Source of the DNA: Megalonaias nervosa
Lineage: Eukaryota > Mollusca > Bivalvia > Unionida > Unionidae
Assembly: GCA_016617855.1 (NCBI GenBank)
Contig: JAECUM010001877.1
Coordinates: forward strand, 62,001 to 126,000
DNA length: 64,000 bases
Direction: 5' to 3'
The translations under genes were made by a program, and so were the position numbers. How positions within the stretch are numbered: the stretch's first letter is position 1; each line of letters begins with the position of its first letter. The notes beneath the pieces are model-generated. The model had not been told where the DNA came from. It searched no databases and saw nothing but the letters and a program-made list of their open reading frames with translations. Positions 10,107 to 20,409 of this stretch are shown piece after piece.

Positions 10107-11024
10107 TGTTACGAATATGTAATTAAATTGCTTGTGTGTTAGTTTTAAAATTCTTTTTTTGTTTTATTTTTTGTTTCATTACATTTTATTATAATGATAA
10201 TTGTCACGAGATTTGACTATTTTCGGAAAATTCACTTCTCTGTTTTTACCTGAAGAGAACATAAAAGTATTATATTATCAGTATTTATAGCTCACCTCGG
10301 TTGAGACGTTTGTAAACATTGAATGAAAACGATTGGCTATTACCAAGGTCATGTTCGGCACACATGTTAACTAAGTTGTAAACAGCCTTTCTTTTTTATT
10401 TATTTCCAGTGTGAGAATTTGATTCTTAGCTAGGGTATTTTCGCCTAGGTGTAAATTGGCATTTGTTTTACTGGTCTGTGCAAGTTAGTGATCACGTAGC
10501 CCCGTCACGTGAGCCACTACGTGATCTAAAATCGTGGGTTAAAACAGCCATTTACTAGTAGATTAATTCATTTGTATTTTTACACCGTTAGAGCTCAAGG
10601 TGTTTTTATAATGTTGATGCCAGTTGATTTAAATTTCTTCTATTTTGTGGATTGAATAATTTATAATCTGGAAAACAACACAAGTGCTTTTCTTTATAAA
10701 AATTCTGGGACAAAGACATTTGGTGGAAATTTATTCTGGAATTCTAAACGGGAACATTATAAATTGTGATTCAACGAAGAACTGTTGCCATCAGTACAAC
10801 GACCTCATCTGACGTCATCACCTGGCTTCAATTATAACTGGTTAGTGATAGGACTTACATATTTCAATTCTAGGATTAATTTTTGGATTATATTCACGAA
10901 CCGTAAGTCCTATTTCATATTTTTACCTTGTTTTCTAGGGAAATAAATTATTTTGTTAAACTTTACAAAGCTTGTTGACTTCACTCTTTTCTTTTGTTAC
11001 TTTTTTACGAGCCTACACGTAACA
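10107..11024 (+). repeat. LTR of the inverted gypsy copy
   Basis: It begins TGTTACGAATATGTAATT and ends TACACGTAACA, the reverse complement arrangement of the outer LTRs. No target duplication is visible at its inner edges, so it is not an independent solo insertion. Confidence 0.88.
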
Positions 11025-12300
11025 CTATGGGCACAGTTCTTGAACTTTTCAAGTGATACAAGCTGTTTGAGACTTTCATAATCATGTTCAACTTTCTCGG
11101 CTATGCACCATCTATCAAATAACTGCTCTTTTTCTCTTGCGAATTCGACATGTGTTTGTCCAGGATCGTTTTATAGTTCCTAAATTTTTGCCGATAAGCC
11201 TCAGGGGCTAACTCATAACCCTTTAAGATGCATTCTTTTACCAAATCATAGTCAGCAGTTTGATGAACTGACATTGAATGGTAAATATTACTAGTTTAAC
11301 GAAAAAGTACACATTGTAGTAATTGAGTCCAATGCTCCCTTGGCCATTTCCAATTTTCAGCAACTTTTTCAAAATGACGAAATATTTGTGTACTGCATTT
11401 GCTTTAAAAGGGGACACTAACCTAATATTCTTTGCAATATGAAAACTTGAATTTGTGTGTGGAGTGGAAATGTGCCTTTCACTAGCTTGCTCTATTTCTT
11501 TTAACTTAATTTGAAATTCCCTTTCATCTTTCTCTTTTCTGCATCTGTAAGTGCATGAAATTCCTTTTCATCTTTCTCTTTTTTGCATCTGTAAGTGCAT
11601 TTGTTCTTTCTGTAATTCCAGTTGCATTTACTCATCTTTCTCTCTCTCCTGTCTCTCTCTCTCCTGCTCTTCTAATTGTGACTTCATTTCTTTATCATTC
11701 CCTCTTTCCTGTCTCTCTCTCTCCTTCTCTTCTAATTGTAACTTCATTTGTTTATTATTGTCTCTTTCCTGTCTCTTTCTCCTCTTTCTCAAATTGTAAC
11801 TGCATGTGTTTCTCTCTCTCCTCTTTTTCAAATAACTTTTGTTTTTCTTCTTTCTGAAGTTCAAGCTTCCTTAACTCTAATTTCATCTTGTATTTTAATT
11901 TTAATTCTTTTACGTTCATGTCAGAGTCTGATACAGACTTACTAATCAAACCCAAAACACTTTTATCGAAAACATTCTTTTCTACCAAACACTGGATCAA
12001 AATGTTTTTTTTATTTCTTGCTTCGTTAAGGAAGATTTTGCCTCAAAAAGATCATATTTTCTGGCAAGTTCAAGCAATTCATCTTTTTCAAACAATCCAA
12101 CTGTTCTTGAGTAGGACTAGATAGAAAAGTCTCCACTGTTGATGATATTGTAAAAATACCTGTTGACTCCACTAAAAATTTCAAACAAAATGTTAGATAG
12201 TACTTGGGATTTAAAATATTCTGAAAACTAGGGGAATTTAAATTTCAAGAAAACAATTTTCTGAAATATTTTAGCCAAAATTCATATATCCCAAGGACGA
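11025..12300 (-). pseudogene. gag: Gypsy gag with coiled coil, degraded
   Basis: On the - strand the region next to the 5' LTR encodes short overlapping frames. 12,000-11,755 reads FDKSVLGLISKSVSDSDMN followed by a long Lys/Glu/Gln-rich coiled coil (LELRKLELQKEEKQKLFEK) that continues in 11,864-11,628. Further down, near 11,160-11,040, a capsid-type helical segment is seen (EFAREKEQLFDRWC). This layout, a short N-terminal helix pair, a coiled coil and a helical capsid segment, is that of gag proteins in animal gypsy elements of this type. Several frameshifts are present. It is cut at 11,025 by the inverted LTR. Confidence 0.7.
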
Positions 12301-12312
12301 GCACCCCAATTT
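12284..12312 (-). other. Probable primer binding site of the gypsy element
   Basis: Immediately inside the 5' LTR, the - strand reads TTGGGGTGCTCGTCC, which resembles the 3' end complement of tRNA-Pro used by many retroelements, with a one-base difference in the G-run. The tRNA identity is tentative. Confidence 0.4.
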
Positions 12313-12316
12313 TCTT

Positions 12317-13246
12317 TGTTACGTGACTAGGCTCGTACAAAGTAACAAAGAAAAGAGTGCAGCCAACAAGGTTTGTAAATTTAACAAAATAATTTATTTT
12401 CCTAGAAAATGAAGTAAAAATATGAAATAAGACTTACGGGTTGTGAATATAATCCAAAAATTAATCCTAGAGTTTAAAAATATAAGTCCTATCTCTAAAC
12501 AGTTCTAATTGAATCCAAGTTCAAATCTCGATGAAGTTCCAAGATGGAAGGCGATGACGTCCTCCATAACCAGTTTTGTGCTGATATGTCAACAGTTCCT
12601 TGTTGAATCTCCAAAAATATAATTCCGGCTTTAGAATTCCGAATAATTTTTAGTAAATGTCTTTGTCCAAGAATTTCGGTGAACACACGTAAAGTCTCCA
12701 GGAAAATAAATTATTTTAAATAAAAAACTCAATTCAAATGGCAACAAAAGGAATACCTTTCAGCCTGAAGGTATGATTTACAACTGACTCAGAAACACTG
12801 AGATTGAGTATTAAACTCAACTGAGAACGGAATTTAATACCCGCGTGATAGGTCACGTGATCACTTAATTCAAACAGCGCAGTAAAAACTATGTCAATTA
12901 TCACGTAGACTAGTATAGCCTTAGCTAAGAATCAATGATTCCCATACTGGAAATGAACATAAAAATAGTTGTTTACAAAATACAGCTGACACGCAAGCCA
13001 AGAATGACCTTGATTACGACCAATGATTTTCACTCAATGTTTACGAAATTTCTTAATCAAGGTCAGGAACTAGGTCAGCTAAAAATACAATGAAGCAACA
13101 GTGATTATTTACTAGAACTGAACTGATTTTTCTAGAAAAATGTCAAATCCAGTGAATAAAGTTATCATAACATGTAATGAAATAAAAATAAAATTAAAAA
13201 GAATTTAAGACTAACACACAAGCAATTAAATTCCATATACGTAAGA
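12317..13246 (-). repeat. LTR (5' LTR of the minus-strand gypsy element)
   Basis: It begins TGTTACGTGACTAGGC and ends ATATACGTAAGA, collinear with 7,202-8,122. The two differ by scattered substitutions and short indels, so the insertion is not recent. Confidence 0.9.
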
Positions 13247-13571
13247 ACGTCCATCACAACCATCATCACCAACACCACCCCCAGTGACCTAGACAGAAAA
13301 AGGAGAATATGAGTTTCAAACTCCACCAGAAAAAGTACGCAAGTCAACACCACCAACATCCAGAATTGGTTGAATTAAAAGGATGATAGCAACCCCTTCT
13401 TCCTCAGAAAAGAAAGGGAAGGTAAAGACAGAAGTTAAACAAGAACCGATTACCCCTGTTCAGACATCCTCCTCGACACCTATTGCTAGTCGGACACGCA
13501 AAGCATTACAATCCAAGAAAATACCACACGAAGAAAAGAGTAGCATCCGTAAAGAGTGGGTGACTTATTAA
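13247..13571 (+). pseudogene. Polinton-associated helical protein, 3' part after the retrotransposon
   Basis: Right of the target duplication the frame continues from 7,201 with a Pro/Ser/Thr-rich stretch (SSPTPPPVT) up to a TAG at about 13,290. The same frame stays open for about 30 codons after the stop (EKGEYEFQTPPEKVRKS). The frame 13,383-13,571 then adds a Lys-rich tail (KGKVKTEVKQEPITPV). This disordered tail fits the C terminus of the protein begun at 6,881. Confidence 0.5.
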
Positions 13572-14830
13572 AAATGTTCTAATGGAGAATTTCTTAGCCA
13601 GCATTTACTACGATCCATCCCATCCTGCGGGTCACGGAGGAGTTAAGAAATTGTATCGTGCTGCCAAAACCCGACTCAGAAGTGTCCGTTTATCTCCAGT
13701 GAAAGGATGGTAACAATACCAACCCATATACACCTTACACAAACCCATTCGACGAAAATTTTCAAGAAATCGCACGCGAGTGGAAGGAATTCATCATCAA
13801 TTGCATGCCGATTTAGCCGATGTCTCTCATTCGGCCACCTACAATTGTGGCTACAAATATTTGTTTTGTGTCATCGATGTCTTTTCCAAATTTGCGTGGA
13901 TCGTGCCATTGACTTCCAAATCGAGCACTGAGTTAGTGCGAGCCCTCAAACTGGTGTTGAAACAAATTTGTCGTCACCCTCTTCGATGGTAAACCGACAA
14001 AGGCACCGAATTTCTGGACCAAACTTTCCAGAAAAGAATTAAAGAAACGAGACATTCATTTTTTCTCCACCGAGAATCCAGAAACCAAAGCCAGCACGTG
14101 GAAAGTTTTCAACGCATCTTAAAAGAACGCATGTGGAAATATTTTACGCATCAACACACTCTCTACTACATCGACGTCTTGCCGCACCTGGTCCAAGCGC
14201 ACAACCAATCTTACCATCGGAGCATCAGATGTGCCCCCCAAGAAGTGACTCCCGACAACGAAGTGACCGTCTTTGAGCGCCTGTTTTGTACGTTTGCGCC
14301 TGTGGCTGTCCCCAAGAAAAGTAGAGTGTTGACGACGGGAGATCGGGTACGTACTGGAAAAACCAAATGCACTTTCGATAAAGGTTACTTACCCAACTGG
14401 ACCACCGAATTGTTTCGTGTCACTGGACGAGTGCGTGGTCGTCATCCTGCCGTATATAAATGGAAGACATGATCGAGAAAGTGTTGAAAGGAACTTTTGA
14501 CTTTTTAGAGTTACATCGATTAACCAAAAAGAAGACGAAGTGTACGATATGGAAAGCATTCTCGATCAAAGAACCCGTAAAGTGGGAAATCGACGTGTCA
14601 AAGAAGTCAAAGTACATCGGAAAGGATATCCGCAGAGTTTTGACTCTTGGATCGACGCTTCGCAAGTCATCGACTATAAAAAAAGGACCATCATGCCCTT
14701 CAACACAGTCTCAACCACAACAGTGACCACTCCTTCCCCCAGTTCTTCTCTGCAAGATCTACAAAAGCAACTCTTGTGGGTGTGGTGTGGAGAAAGTGTG
14801 CCTAAAACGCAAATCGTCTTTTACTGCTAA
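13572..14830 (+). pseudogene. Retroviral-type integrase of element A with C-terminal chromodomain
   Basis: Integrase inserts the linear element into host DNA. A pre-core segment with YDPSHPAGHGGVKKLY lies near 13,610. The core is read in 13,780-13,992 with the first catalytic Asp in HADLADVSH and strand YLFCVIDVFSKFAWIV. It then meets a TAA, followed by TDKGTEFLD with the second Asp. The Glu lies in VESFQRILKERMWKYF (frame 14,098-14,472). A beta-rich C-terminal part follows (DRVRTGKTKCTFDKGY). In another frame (14,540-14,690) a chromodomain is visible: YDMESILDQR, then HRKGYPQSFDSWIDA. Polinton integrases commonly carry this chromodomain. At least three breaks are present. Confidence 0.88.
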
Positions 14831-15041
14831 ATGTTTGTGGTGTATTGTGTCATCGGTGCTGCCATTGCCAATTTGAGTTTGCAACTAGGAGACCAACAAT
14901 TGTGCACCATTTTACTGATTAATTGCAGTCGTGCGCCCAACGTCAGTCACCCTCCCAACAGTCACTACCAAAACAACAACAACTATCCTTTTAGACACTT
15001 CTCTGACCTCGGTTACCCAGGAACAGCAGAATTCTGGAATT
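14831..15041 (+). other. Unassigned spacer between integrase and minor capsid genes
   Basis: Two overlapping short frames cover this stretch. One begins with a hydrophobic run (MFVVYCVIGAAIANLSL) and the other is Thr-rich. I recognise no domain. It may be the remains of a small gene or of the integrase C terminus. Confidence 0.3.
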
Positions 15042-16040
15042 ATGAGTAACCAATTTTACTTAACTTTACCCAGTGACAATTCCATGGATGTGTTTCCCCA
15101 CAATACTTTCTGCTGTTTCACGGCCAAATTACCTCAGGCCATCCAACTGGATCACGAAGCCCATTGGGAAGTGGCTTTGGCCGAGATGATTCACCCTACA
15201 TAAATCAAAAACATCACTAAAAATCAAAACACTTTTGAGGTCGAAGTTCTGAACGGCCAAGTGCAACAATACTTGAACGAAAACGAAGCTGTAGTTGCCT
15301 CTATGAAACGACAAGTGCCTGCCGATATTCCACGGTACATCTATATGTTGAAAATTTCCGCAGGCTATTATATCAGCAGTCAACATCCGGTGGACATGAT
15401 TGCTTCCAAATTCAATGCGCTGTTTGGAAAAGCCTTGGACAAAACCAAACGAAGTGTCACCCTCGAGTACCATAAAGTGGCTCCTCGCCCACTGATCAGA
15501 TTTTCGAATGCAAAAACGTTGTCCATTACATTTTGTCCTGAGTTGCTTGACATTTTGGGCGGAGACCTTAAGATGGTCAAGGGTCCACTCATATCACCCA
15601 TCACCTACAACTTGACTTTTGCGGTGTTTTCTCGTTCCCCGGTAGAACTGAACCAAGGACTAAATTGGATCTTTGTGTACTCTAATATGGTGGAATACAA
15701 CGTGGTGGGACACATCCGTACCTTTACACGAGTCATTCCTTCCAAAGTTGATTCTGCAACGACCAGTGACGAGGAGGATGGAAACACCTATCACGTTCAC
15801 CGCGAATTTGTACGTCCTCACTATTTGTCCGTCAGTAAGTCGTATGTCAACAGTGTCAACATTGCTATAAAAGAAGATCTGGGACAAAATATTCCATTCT
15901 CAAACGGGAAAGTTACGTTGAAACTCCATTTTCGAAAACGATTCTCTAACTTTTTGTCAGTCCTGTATCCTGTGTACCGAGGAGTCGCTCGACAGCGGGG
16001 GCATGGATTATTAGATATGCTGAAATCGGTGTTACGTTAG
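15042..16040 (+). pseudogene. Minor capsid (penton-like) protein of element A, one in-frame stop
   Basis: The frame from ATG 15,042 (MSNQFYLTLPSDNSMDVF) is open to 16,040 except for a single TAA at 15,201-15,203. It starts with a segment NTFCCFTAKLPQAIQLD, typical of the first strands of a virion jelly-roll or penton-type protein in which a viscous loop precedes EAHWEVALAEM. Later segments include PRPLIRFSNAKTLSITFCPEL, LNWIFVYSNMVEYNVVG and a basic C terminus (LKLHFRKRF). Its length of about 330 residues, and the place just before the major capsid gene, fit the Polinton minor capsid protein that forms vertices. It is one of the best preserved genes of element A. Confidence 0.7.
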
Positions 16041-16383
16041 TGGCCCCCGTTTTGAAACCAATGGTGACACGAGGATTACACGCCTTGAAGTTGCCACTTT
16101 GACGCAAGGCAAAGAATTTCTCCAAAATGTCATCATCGACAAACAAAATCCCAAAGAAGCTTTCTTGAGATCAGGCAATAATGTCTTGCTTCAAATTGGC
16201 AAAGACATTTTGGGCCGACGAGAAACTCCTATAAATGCCCTGGACCCTGCCTAGTCCGGCTTTCCTGATTCCCTGGCGCCACAGGAAGGACAAGGCAGAA
16301 AGAGACGAGGATGAAACCCCTCCAGAGGACTTCCTACACCCAGAGCTAGAAAGACCAAAAAAAGAGGAACCGTTCAAGAATTA
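15966..16383 (+). pseudogene. pVI/pX-like small virion protein overlapping the minor capsid 3' end
   Basis: The end of the minor capsid frame (PVYRGVARQRGHGLLDMLKSVL) and the next frame (VAPVLKPMVTRGLHALK) form a basic amphipathic pattern, Gly-rich start plus helix plus VAPVLKP, seen in pVI- or pX-like proteins of Polintons and adenoviruses. Further segments (GKEFLQNVIIDKQNPKEAF; an acidic-basic C terminus ELERPKKEEPFKN ending at 16,383) are in shifted frames. Such proteins link capsid and core and can disrupt membranes in adenovirus; that role is inferred. At least two frame changes break it. Confidence 0.5.
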
Positions 16384-16417
16384 GACATTTTTGATTATTA
16401 AATAACAGATAGAAAAA

Positions 16418-18543
16418 ATGATGCACCGAGAGTCTTGCGAATGTTCCAAGTCGGAACTGGATCTGTTTGCCATGCTACCCACTATGATAACGATGCAAGA
16501 ATCCCAATGGGTAAAATTTCATCCCATCTCCTCTTTGACAATCTCAGTCCCCATCGAATTTGAAATCAAAGTACAGCCCGAAGATTACATCGATCTGAAT
16601 AGCAGTTACTAGTACCTGAACGTCAAAGTGATAAAAACGGACGACACTCTCCAGATGGCAATGCCATGGTAGCTCCCGTCAACAGTTTCATGCATTCCTT
16701 GTTCAGCGTAGTGGATTTGTACTTGAATAACAAACTAGTCAGCAGCAGCATGGATACTTAACCTTGACATACGGAAAAGATGCCAAGGACACTCATCTGG
16801 ATGCTTGCATCGTATGGAATCCTGACGCCGTTGGCACGGACAAGTTTAACAAAACAGCCGTGACATCAGCTGACGATCCTCACAATGTGGACTTTAACGA
16901 CCGTCAAAGAAAATCCGTCAAGGACGTAGTTTAGAACTGATGGATCGTTTGCATTTGAATATGTGGTTGGAAGAAAAGTATTTGCTGAACGGAGTGGATA
17001 TCCGCTTGATACTGAATTGTAGCAGTACCGTTTTCCATTTGATGGCCAATGCCAACGAGTACAAAACCATCATCCAAGAAGCCAGACTCTAAGTGTGAGG
17101 CGTGGAAGTATTACCTAAAGTGGGAAACGACATCAGTCACACTTTGAGCAGAACGACCGCCAAGTATCCGATACGACAAGTGGAAGTGAAAACGTTCACC
17201 ATTGCCGCTGAAATCCGATCCAAGATCGAAGATCATCTGTTCCAAGGACAGTTACCCAAACGTTTAATCGTTGGTATCGTCAGCAACGAATCCCTCAACG
17301 GAGCCGTCACTGCCAATCCTTTTGAGTTTAAGCACTACAGTGTGTCCAAGAACGAAGTCAGTCGCGATGGCAAGACATTGTGTACCAGACCCTTCTGTTA
17401 CGTGTCTAGGCTCTTACAAAAGTAACAAGAAAAGAGTGAAGCCAACAAGCTTTGTAAAATTTAACAAATAATTTATTTCCCTAGAAAAACAAAATAAAAA
17501 TTGAGAAAAAGGACTTACTGTTTATGAATCAAATCCAAAATTAATCCTAGTGTTAAAAAATGTAAGTCCTATCAATAAAAAGTTCTAAGTGAATCACAGT
17601 TCAAATCACGATGAAATTCAAGATGGAAGGAGATGACTTCTACGATGGTTTGCTTTGTCCTGATGTGTCAACAATTCTTTGTTGAATCACAAAGAATAAT
17701 ATTCCAGTTTGGAATTCCGAATAATTTTCAATGAATGTCTTTGTCCAAGAATTCTGTTAGGAGCACTTATATGTATGTTTTCCAGAGAAATGAATTACCA
17801 ATCCCGAAAAATAAAAAATTCAACTCAAACTGGTCACAACAAAACACCTTTGAGCTTCAAAGGTTTAAAGCACAACTGAACTGATTCTTATGATAACATG
17901 AGTTATAAGACTAACTAAGACGCTAAACAGATTCCCAGATGGAGGTAAAAATTTCATCCCACTGGGAGAACCAAAAATTTGTAACAATAAACAAATGTTA
18001 TTTGTCACGTTCTCCAGGTATGACCTTGATTCCTCTAAATAAATCTTACTCTTAGAATGAATGAAAAAGGTTGTTTACTCCAAAGTCTATCTGATTTCTG
18101 AATCAAGGTCAGCAAATAGATACAATGTTTAAACTACTTGCTGTTTACCAGGTCAAACAGAACTGAATTGAATTTCTAAAAAGAAATATCAAATCCAGTA
18201 GACAAAATTAACATTACAATAACATGTAATGGAGTAAAATAAAAATAAAAAATTTAAAACTAACAAACAAACAATTTAATTACATATACATAACACTTCG
18301 AACGTAACTTTGCCCAGAAGAATTACTTGAGACCGTACTTGTCTCTGTAGGAAACCACGGGACAGTTAGGACCAGCAATAGCCACCGCATTTCGTACGAC
18401 GATTATACAGGATGCTACTCTTTGTGTTCCTTTGATTTCACTCCAGACCAAGGCAGCGACGAGGGACATTTCCACCCTATAAAATCCGGTCAACGGCATG
18501 TGGAACTTCAGTTCGCAGAAGCTCCTTGTGTATTGGTAGGTTA
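16418..18543 (+). pseudogene. Double jelly-roll major capsid protein, broken and split by a solo LTR
   Basis: The capsid shell protein starts at ATG 16,418. After SELDLFAMLPTMITMQES come strands SSLTISVPIEFEIKV and the motif EDYIDLNSSY, the usual start of Polinton major capsid proteins. A TAG at 16,610 and several frameshifts follow. Recognisable parts are a WLEEKYLLNGVDIRL segment (near 16,970), a second-barrel segment in 17,102-17,395 (NDISHTLSRTTAKYPIRQVEVKTF) and, beyond the LTR inserted at 17,396, a C-terminal stretch ending with SFDFTPDQGSDEGHFH and RHVELQFAEAP near 18,530. The two barrels and the total coding length of about 1.2 kb excluding the LTR match the family. Confidence 0.85.
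17396..18295 (-). repeat. Solo LTR of the gypsy family, target duplication CTTC
   Basis: The repeat starts TGTTACGTGTCTAGGC and ends CATATACATAACA. CTTC at 17,392-17,395 recurs at 18,296-18,299, a perfect 4-bp target duplication. It lies inside the capsid gene and has the same orientation as the outer LTRs of the composite element. Solo LTRs form by recombination between the two LTRs of a full element. Confidence 0.92.
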
Positions 18544-18545
18544 AG

Positions 18546-18690
18546 AAATAGAATTGTGCCTATAAATACTTCGTTTCTCTGGTTTTGAAAATAGTGTGTG
18601 TGTGCTTGTTTGCAAGTAAAAAAATAGGAGTGTGCCTATAAACACTTTGTTTCTCTGACTTGAAAGATAGTGCGTGCTTTTATATGTATG
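18546..18690 (+). repeat. Duplicated TATA-containing segment (about 77-bp period)
   Basis: GTGCCTATAAATACTTCG and GTGCCTATAAACACTTTG occur about 77 bases apart, each followed by TTTCTCTG and a GT-rich stretch. Each copy holds a CCTATAAA TATA-like box. It may be a duplicated promoter for a small transcript, but no convincing frame follows directly. Confidence 0.5.
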
Positions 18691-18804
18691 AGTGATAATA
18701 AAGTGTGTGTGTAGGAAAAAGTGAACGGAAGAGTTTCGTATAGGTCGGCGCATTCCATGTTATTGATGGTGGAGTGGGTATTGTTAGTTCTTGTGTAAGG
18801 GGTG

Positions 18805-18860
18805 TTTTCCTTCACGTCCGTGCTTGAGACATATAATGTACAGCGTTCGTCAGTCTGACT
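18805..18860 (+). promoter_or_regulatory. Conserved promoter module, copy 1
   Basis: The stretch with TCCGTGCTTGAGACATATAA followed by AGCGTTCGTCA is repeated almost exactly at 19,940-19,990. Both stand 40 to 60 bases before an ATG and hold a TATA-like ACATATAA. Conservation around the TATA box and start region, while the genes differ, points to a promoter. Confidence 0.65.
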
Positions 18861-18889
18861 ACCCATCGTTGACTTGTCACTAAAAGAAG

Positions 18890-19413
18890 ATGAGCAGGAA
18901 TTCAAAGCTCTTACAACTCCAAATGCAACTGGAGTATGCCAGGCGACTCCTGGAGGAGCTGGCCATGGAGGCAATCCAGGAAGAAGCAAAGATTGAAGAG
19001 GAAGAGAAAAAGAAGAATGAAGAGGAGAAGAAAGAATGCTAATGCAGAGCTGTAAAGTGAAGTCAATGGTGAGGACACCTCCGCAGTGCTAAGTACCACA
19101 GCCACTACCTGCACAGGAAGCCGTGATCCCTCAAATCGAAAATTGGGAAGAGGAATTGGAGAGGCAGAGGCAAGAATGGGAGCCTCAGCAAGCCCTGCGA
19201 GTAAGGAGACCACAACATCCACAGGCAGGACGAAGGATAGCAAGGGAGTGAGACTTCAGAATCCCACAAACTGAAGATTGGAATTCTGAAGCCACTCAAG
19301 TGGCCTCTGCGCCCCAACCACAAATGTCAATTGGAACAATGACTGGAGTCGGCGATGTGTGGGTTATTCCCGGCCTGGGAGGTGTCACCATTAACCAGGT
19401 GCTTCTGAAGTAA
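18890..19413 (+). pseudogene. Coiled-coil small protein gene ending at a histone-type hairpin
   Basis: ATG 18,890 opens a frame of 50 codons (MSRNSKLLQLQMQLEYARR, then an Glu/Lys coiled coil EEEEKKKNEEEKKEC) ending TAA 19,042. Further open stretches in other frames continue the unit: IENWEEELERQRQEWEPQQ (about 19,130-19,190) and the final part that reads MSIGTMTGVGDVWVIPGLGG and stops at TAA 19,411. The hairpin at 19,423 lies 10 bases after this last stop. I read this as one gene with frameshifts. The function is unknown; its coiled coil and position near the terminus parallel the gene at 59,022 in element A'. Confidence 0.5.
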
Positions 19414-19422
19414 AAAAAAAAC

Positions 19423-19438
19423 AACCCTTCTCAGGGTT
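19423..19438 (+). terminator. Histone-type 3' stem-loop, copy 1
   Basis: AACCCTTCTCAGGGTT forms a perfect 6-bp stem with a 4-base loop TCTC. Size, pyrimidine-rich loop and the purine after the loop follow the metazoan histone mRNA stem-loop. A purine-rich AGAAAAGAGAGA begins 13 bases after the stem, where histone genes have the U7-binding element. Confidence 0.6.
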
Positions 19439-19484
19439 AACCAGACCTCTAGAAAAGAGAGACTAATCAAGTTGCCAATCATAT

Positions 19485-19835
19485 AATTGTGTTTGTGTAT
19501 ATGTGTGTTTTTGTTTGTGTATGTGTGCGCGCGTACGTTTGTGTTTTGTGTGTGGATGTGTGCACGCGTACGTGTGTATATGTATGTCTGTTTTTTCTTA
19601 ACAAAAATCTTATCCCTAAACACAAAAAGGAGTTTGTGTATTTGTATGTGTGCACATTTGTGTGTGTATATGTGTATCTTTTTTCTCTAAACACAAAAAG
19701 TGTTTGTGTGTTTGTGTGTTTGTGTGTGTGTTGGTGTTTGTGTGTGTGTATGTTTGTATGTGTGCACGTGTACGTTTGTATGTGTGTGTATGTGGGTTTT
19801 TTGTCTTAACAAAAACACTTGTCTCTAAACACAAA
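19485..19835 (+). repeat. GT-rich tract with three interspersed copies of a CTAAACACAAA box
   Basis: Long irregular GT/TGTA runs alternate with a motif around TCTTAACAAAAA and CTAAACACAAA at about 19,594, 19,685 and 19,805. No frame here is credible as a gene. Confidence 0.75.
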
Positions 19836-19934
19836 GTTTGGTATTAGTGTAATGTTTTGTATAAAATTTTATTTTAGGTTAGCACTCATATCACTATGAA
19901 TTGTTTGGTATATGATTTGAGTACTTGGTGAGAG

Positions 19935-19990
19935 GGGATATTTTCCTTCATGTCCGTGCTTGAGACATATAACTTGGAGCGTTCGTCAAT
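19935..19990 (+). promoter_or_regulatory. Conserved promoter module, copy 2
   Basis: This is the second copy of the module described at 18,805, again with GTGCTTGAGACATATAA and AGCGTTCGTCAATC, 30 bases before the ATG at 20,019. Confidence 0.65.
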
Positions 19991-20018
19991 CGCGCCGTTC
20001 AACATTGAATAAACGAAT

Positions 20019-20375
20019 ATGGCCAGTAATATTGTAGACAAAATGATGAAGTTGCAACAGGTAGTAGATGACCTGGAGATAATAGAGGAACTGTTGGTGA
20101 AAGTGGAGTATGGGTGTTATAGTCTCCATAGAGTGAGGATGGAACTTAATAATTTGAAGAAAACTAAGGACAGACTGAGAGAGCTGATTAAACAGGACAA
20201 AGAAGGAAAGGAAGAGAAAGAAAAATAAGAAGAAATGAGCAGATGGAATGCTAAGGTAATAAAAGAGCAGGAGAATGAAAAGAGAAGAAAAGAGGAGATA
20301 AAGGAGAAGGAAGAAAAGGAGGATGAAAAGGAGAAGAAAGAAAAGAAGAATGTAGTGGAGGAAATAGAATGTTGA
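20019..20375 (+). pseudogene. Coiled-coil small protein gene, in-frame stop, ends at histone-type hairpin
   Basis: ATG 20,019 opens a helical protein (MASNIVDKMMKLQQVVDDL, then a heptad-like KKTKDRLRELIKQDKEG) to a TAA at 20,226-20,228. The same frame stays open for another 48 codons of Lys/Glu coiled coil and stops with TGA at 20,373. Either the first stop is a mutation or the true product is 69 residues. The hairpin at 20,419 lies 44 bases after the second stop. Function unknown. Duplicate promoter and hairpin show that this and the preceding gene arose as parallel cassettes. Confidence 0.55.
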
Positions 20376-20409
20376 TGGAGGAGAAGAAGAGAGGAGATAC
20401 AATAGAAGA

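Larger units (their letters stand above)
7202..13246 (-). mobile_element. Composite Ty3/gypsy LTR retrotransposon with 4-bp target duplication ACGT
   Basis: Outer LTRs at 7,202-8,122 and 12,317-13,246 have the same orientation and share about 900 bases. The outermost bases are TGTTACG and CGTAAGA, the latter one change from CGTAACA seen in other copies. ACGT at 7,198-7,201 is repeated at 13,247-13,250. Reading on the - strand the order is LTR, tRNA-like primer site, gag, [an inverted LTR + RNase H copy], reverse transcriptase, RNase H, LTR. Integrase and protease are not found. The single target duplication around the whole suggests that the outer element inserted once into element A. Confidence 0.85.

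Noticed and set aside
11551..11945. Plus-strand frames rich in Ser, Leu and Cys
   Set aside because: They are the complement of the gag coiled coil on the - strand.
19487..19847. Several overlapping frames on both strands rich in Cys, Val, His and Thr
   Set aside because: All derive from the GT-rich repeat tract.
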